6,866 nt of DNA, taken from an uncultured Spartobacteria bacterium. Its GTDB lineage: Bacteria; Verrucomicrobiota; Verrucomicrobiae; Chthoniobacterales; UBA6821. Shown here piece after piece: positions 5,851 to 6,866 of the stretch. Position numbers and translations under genes: made by a program. The notes under the pieces were generated by a model. It saw nothing but the letters and a program-made list of their open reading frames with translations. It searched no databases and was not told where the DNA came from. The DNA lies in contig CAIXGT010000218.1 of assembly GCA_903919105.1 (NCBI GenBank), positions 1-6,866 on the forward strand, written 5' to 3'. Position 1 is the stretch's first letter, and each line of letters opens with the position of its first letter.

Positions 5851-6854
5851 TGCATCGCCTGCCTACCACCGTGCCCCGGGCGATCTCCTTTGTTTTCGCC
5901 TTGTTTCTAGCGCTGATCGTCTTTCTTCCGACGAAGCTCCATGCCCAGATCCTGGTTGATCTCTCCATCAAGCGGTCGCTGTACATCGCCTATGAGCCGC
6001 TTCTGGCAACCGTGCGGATCAGCAATCTCTCAGGCAACCCGCTTCTGCTGGCGGATGTGGAGGGAAAGAAGTGGTTCGGATTCCAGGTGGAGACCCTTGA
6101 TGGCCGTCCCATCCCCCCCTCAAACCCCGACTATGAAATCGAGCCGATCAAGGTCGGTCCTGGGGAATCGATCACCCGCACCATCAATCTGGTCCAGCTC
6201 TACCCGATCACCGACTTCGGTTCCTACCGGATCAGGGCAAGCGTCTACTCCGCCGAGCTCTCGAACTATTTCAGCAGCCCCCCGCTCACCATCGAGATTA
6301 CCGAAGGACGCCTCCTCTGGCAGCAGACCGTGGGAGTGCCTGCAAGGGACGGGATCCGAGGAGGCAGCCGCACCATCAGCCTCCTATCCCACCGCCTGAC
6401 GGAGCGGACAGATCTCTACCTGCGGATCGCGGACAAGGATGCTGGGATTGTCTACTGCACCCACCGGCTCGGGGACTATATCTCCTACGGAAAGCCAGAC
6501 ATCATGCTCGACGCCTCCAATATTATCCATGTGCTGCAGAACAACATCCCTCACGAATTTATCTACACAAAGGTCGGTCTGGACGGGAAGATCCTAGCTC
6601 AGCTCTCTTACAACGCTCCTAAATCACGTCCCCAGCTCAAGCGATTCGAGGATGGTACCATCTCAGTCGTAGGAGGCGCTCTGTTCGACCCGAAAGCCAC
6701 CCCGACACCAGGCATCATTCCCAATCTCTCCGACCGGCCCGTACCGCTGCCGACTCCGGAACAGCAGACCCCGATGCCCAAGAAGGGTGAGAAAAAGCAT
6801 CCCTCTCCTCTACCGACACCCGCCCCCATTCCCTCTTCCGTTCACATCGATTGA
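5850..6854 (+). CDS. Secreted protein of unknown function with Pro/Lys-rich tail
   Basis: The product is 334 residues from ATG at 5850, which overlaps the previous stop as TGATG. A GTG at 5847 (GTGA overlap) would add one residue and cannot be excluded; residue numbers here count from that GTG. A signal peptide is clear: Arg4 and Arg11, a hydrophobic core at about 13-27, and a signal peptidase I site after Leu31-His32-Ala33. Residues 35-152 look like an Ig-like beta-sandwich (YIAYEPLLATVRISNLSGNP, GPGESITRTINL, FGSYRIRASVY, SPPLTIEITEG), of the kind seen in extracellular accessory domains. Residues about 153-280 contain PDIMLDASNIIHVLQN, YTKVGLDGKIL and PQLKRFEDGTISVVGG, reminiscent of beta-propeller blades, but too few blades are visible to build a propeller. 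Residues 281-335 are Pro/Thr/Lys-rich with PLPTP at 300-304 and 321-325. No catalytic motif is evident. Only 12 nt follow the stop, so its downstream neighbour is unknown. Confidence 0.82.
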   Translation: MHRLPTTVPRAISFVFALFLALIVFLPTKLHAQILVDLSIKRSLYIAYEPLLATVRISNLSGNPLLLADVEGKKWFGFQVETLDGRPIPPSNPDYEIEPIKVGPGESITRTINLVQLYPITDFGSYRIRASVYSAELSNYFSSPPLTIEITEGRLLWQQTVGVPARDGIRGGSRTISLLSHRLTERTDLYLRIADKDAGIVYCTHRLGDYISYGKPDIMLDASNIIHVLQNNIPHEFIYTKVGLDGKILAQLSYNAPKSRPQLKRFEDGTISVVGGALFDPKATPTPGIIPNLSDRPVPLPTPEQQTPMPKKGEKKHPSPLPTPAPIPSSVHID

Positions 6855-6866
6855 GACATTTCCAAA

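Noticed and set aside
5941..6399. A 152-codon open frame on the + strand within the last gene
   Set aside because: Its composition is dominated by Ser, Arg and Pro, and it lies within the secreted-protein gene that has a clear signal peptide in the other frame.
6744..6761. LPTPE in the last protein, which resembles a sortase LPxTG signal
   Set aside because: The Thr-Gly pair is missing and no membrane helix or basic tail follows it; it is part of a Pro/Thr-rich tail.

Overview
The window is a gene-dense, moderately GC-rich bacterial segment with all genes on the + strand. It holds six complete genes and probably the last few codons of a seventh. Every product is predicted to lie in the cell envelope: each has a signal peptide or one N-terminal membrane helix with the bulk outside the cytoplasm. 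There are no RNA genes, mobile elements, CRISPR arrays or obvious terminators. The style of the proteins (ExbD, a long TPR protein, a DegS-like HtrA and lineage-restricted secreted proteins with Ser/Thr/Pro linkers) suggests a Gram-negative of the Planctomycetota-Verrucomicrobiota-Chlamydiota group, most likely Verrucomicrobiota. This is an impression from sequence style, not a phylogenetic result.

Positions 1-4968 form one tightly packed transcription unit. It runs: the presumed tail of an upstream gene (perhaps exbB/tolQ), an ExbD/TolR-family protein (30-464), a large periplasmic TPR protein (471-3104), a small secreted protein that may have a PsbP/Mog1-like fold (3101-3793), and a membrane-anchored HtrA/DegS-type serine protease with an intact His-Asp-Ser triad and one PDZ domain (3790-4968). 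Neighbouring genes overlap by 4 nt or are 6 nt apart, which points to translational coupling. None of the starts has a convincing Shine-Dalgarno sequence.

A 108-nt gap (4969-5076) separates this block from a second pair. One is a single-helix membrane protein with an uncharacterised C-terminal domain (5077-5850). The other is a secreted protein with a possible Ig-like N-terminal region, a possible beta-propeller-like middle and a Pro/Lys-rich tail (start at 5850, or 5847 if GTG is used; end at 6854). The gap contains a weak promoter-like pair of hexamers and small inverted repeats.

Working together (inference): an ExbB/ExbD-type motor driven by the proton gradient would act on the periplasmic TPR scaffold, in a Tol-Pal- or Ton-like way. 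The co-translated HtrA protease would supply envelope protein quality control. The most interesting point is this fixed pairing of an ion-driven module, a TPR scaffold and a DegS-like protease with three proteins of unknown function. The individual known families are ordinary.
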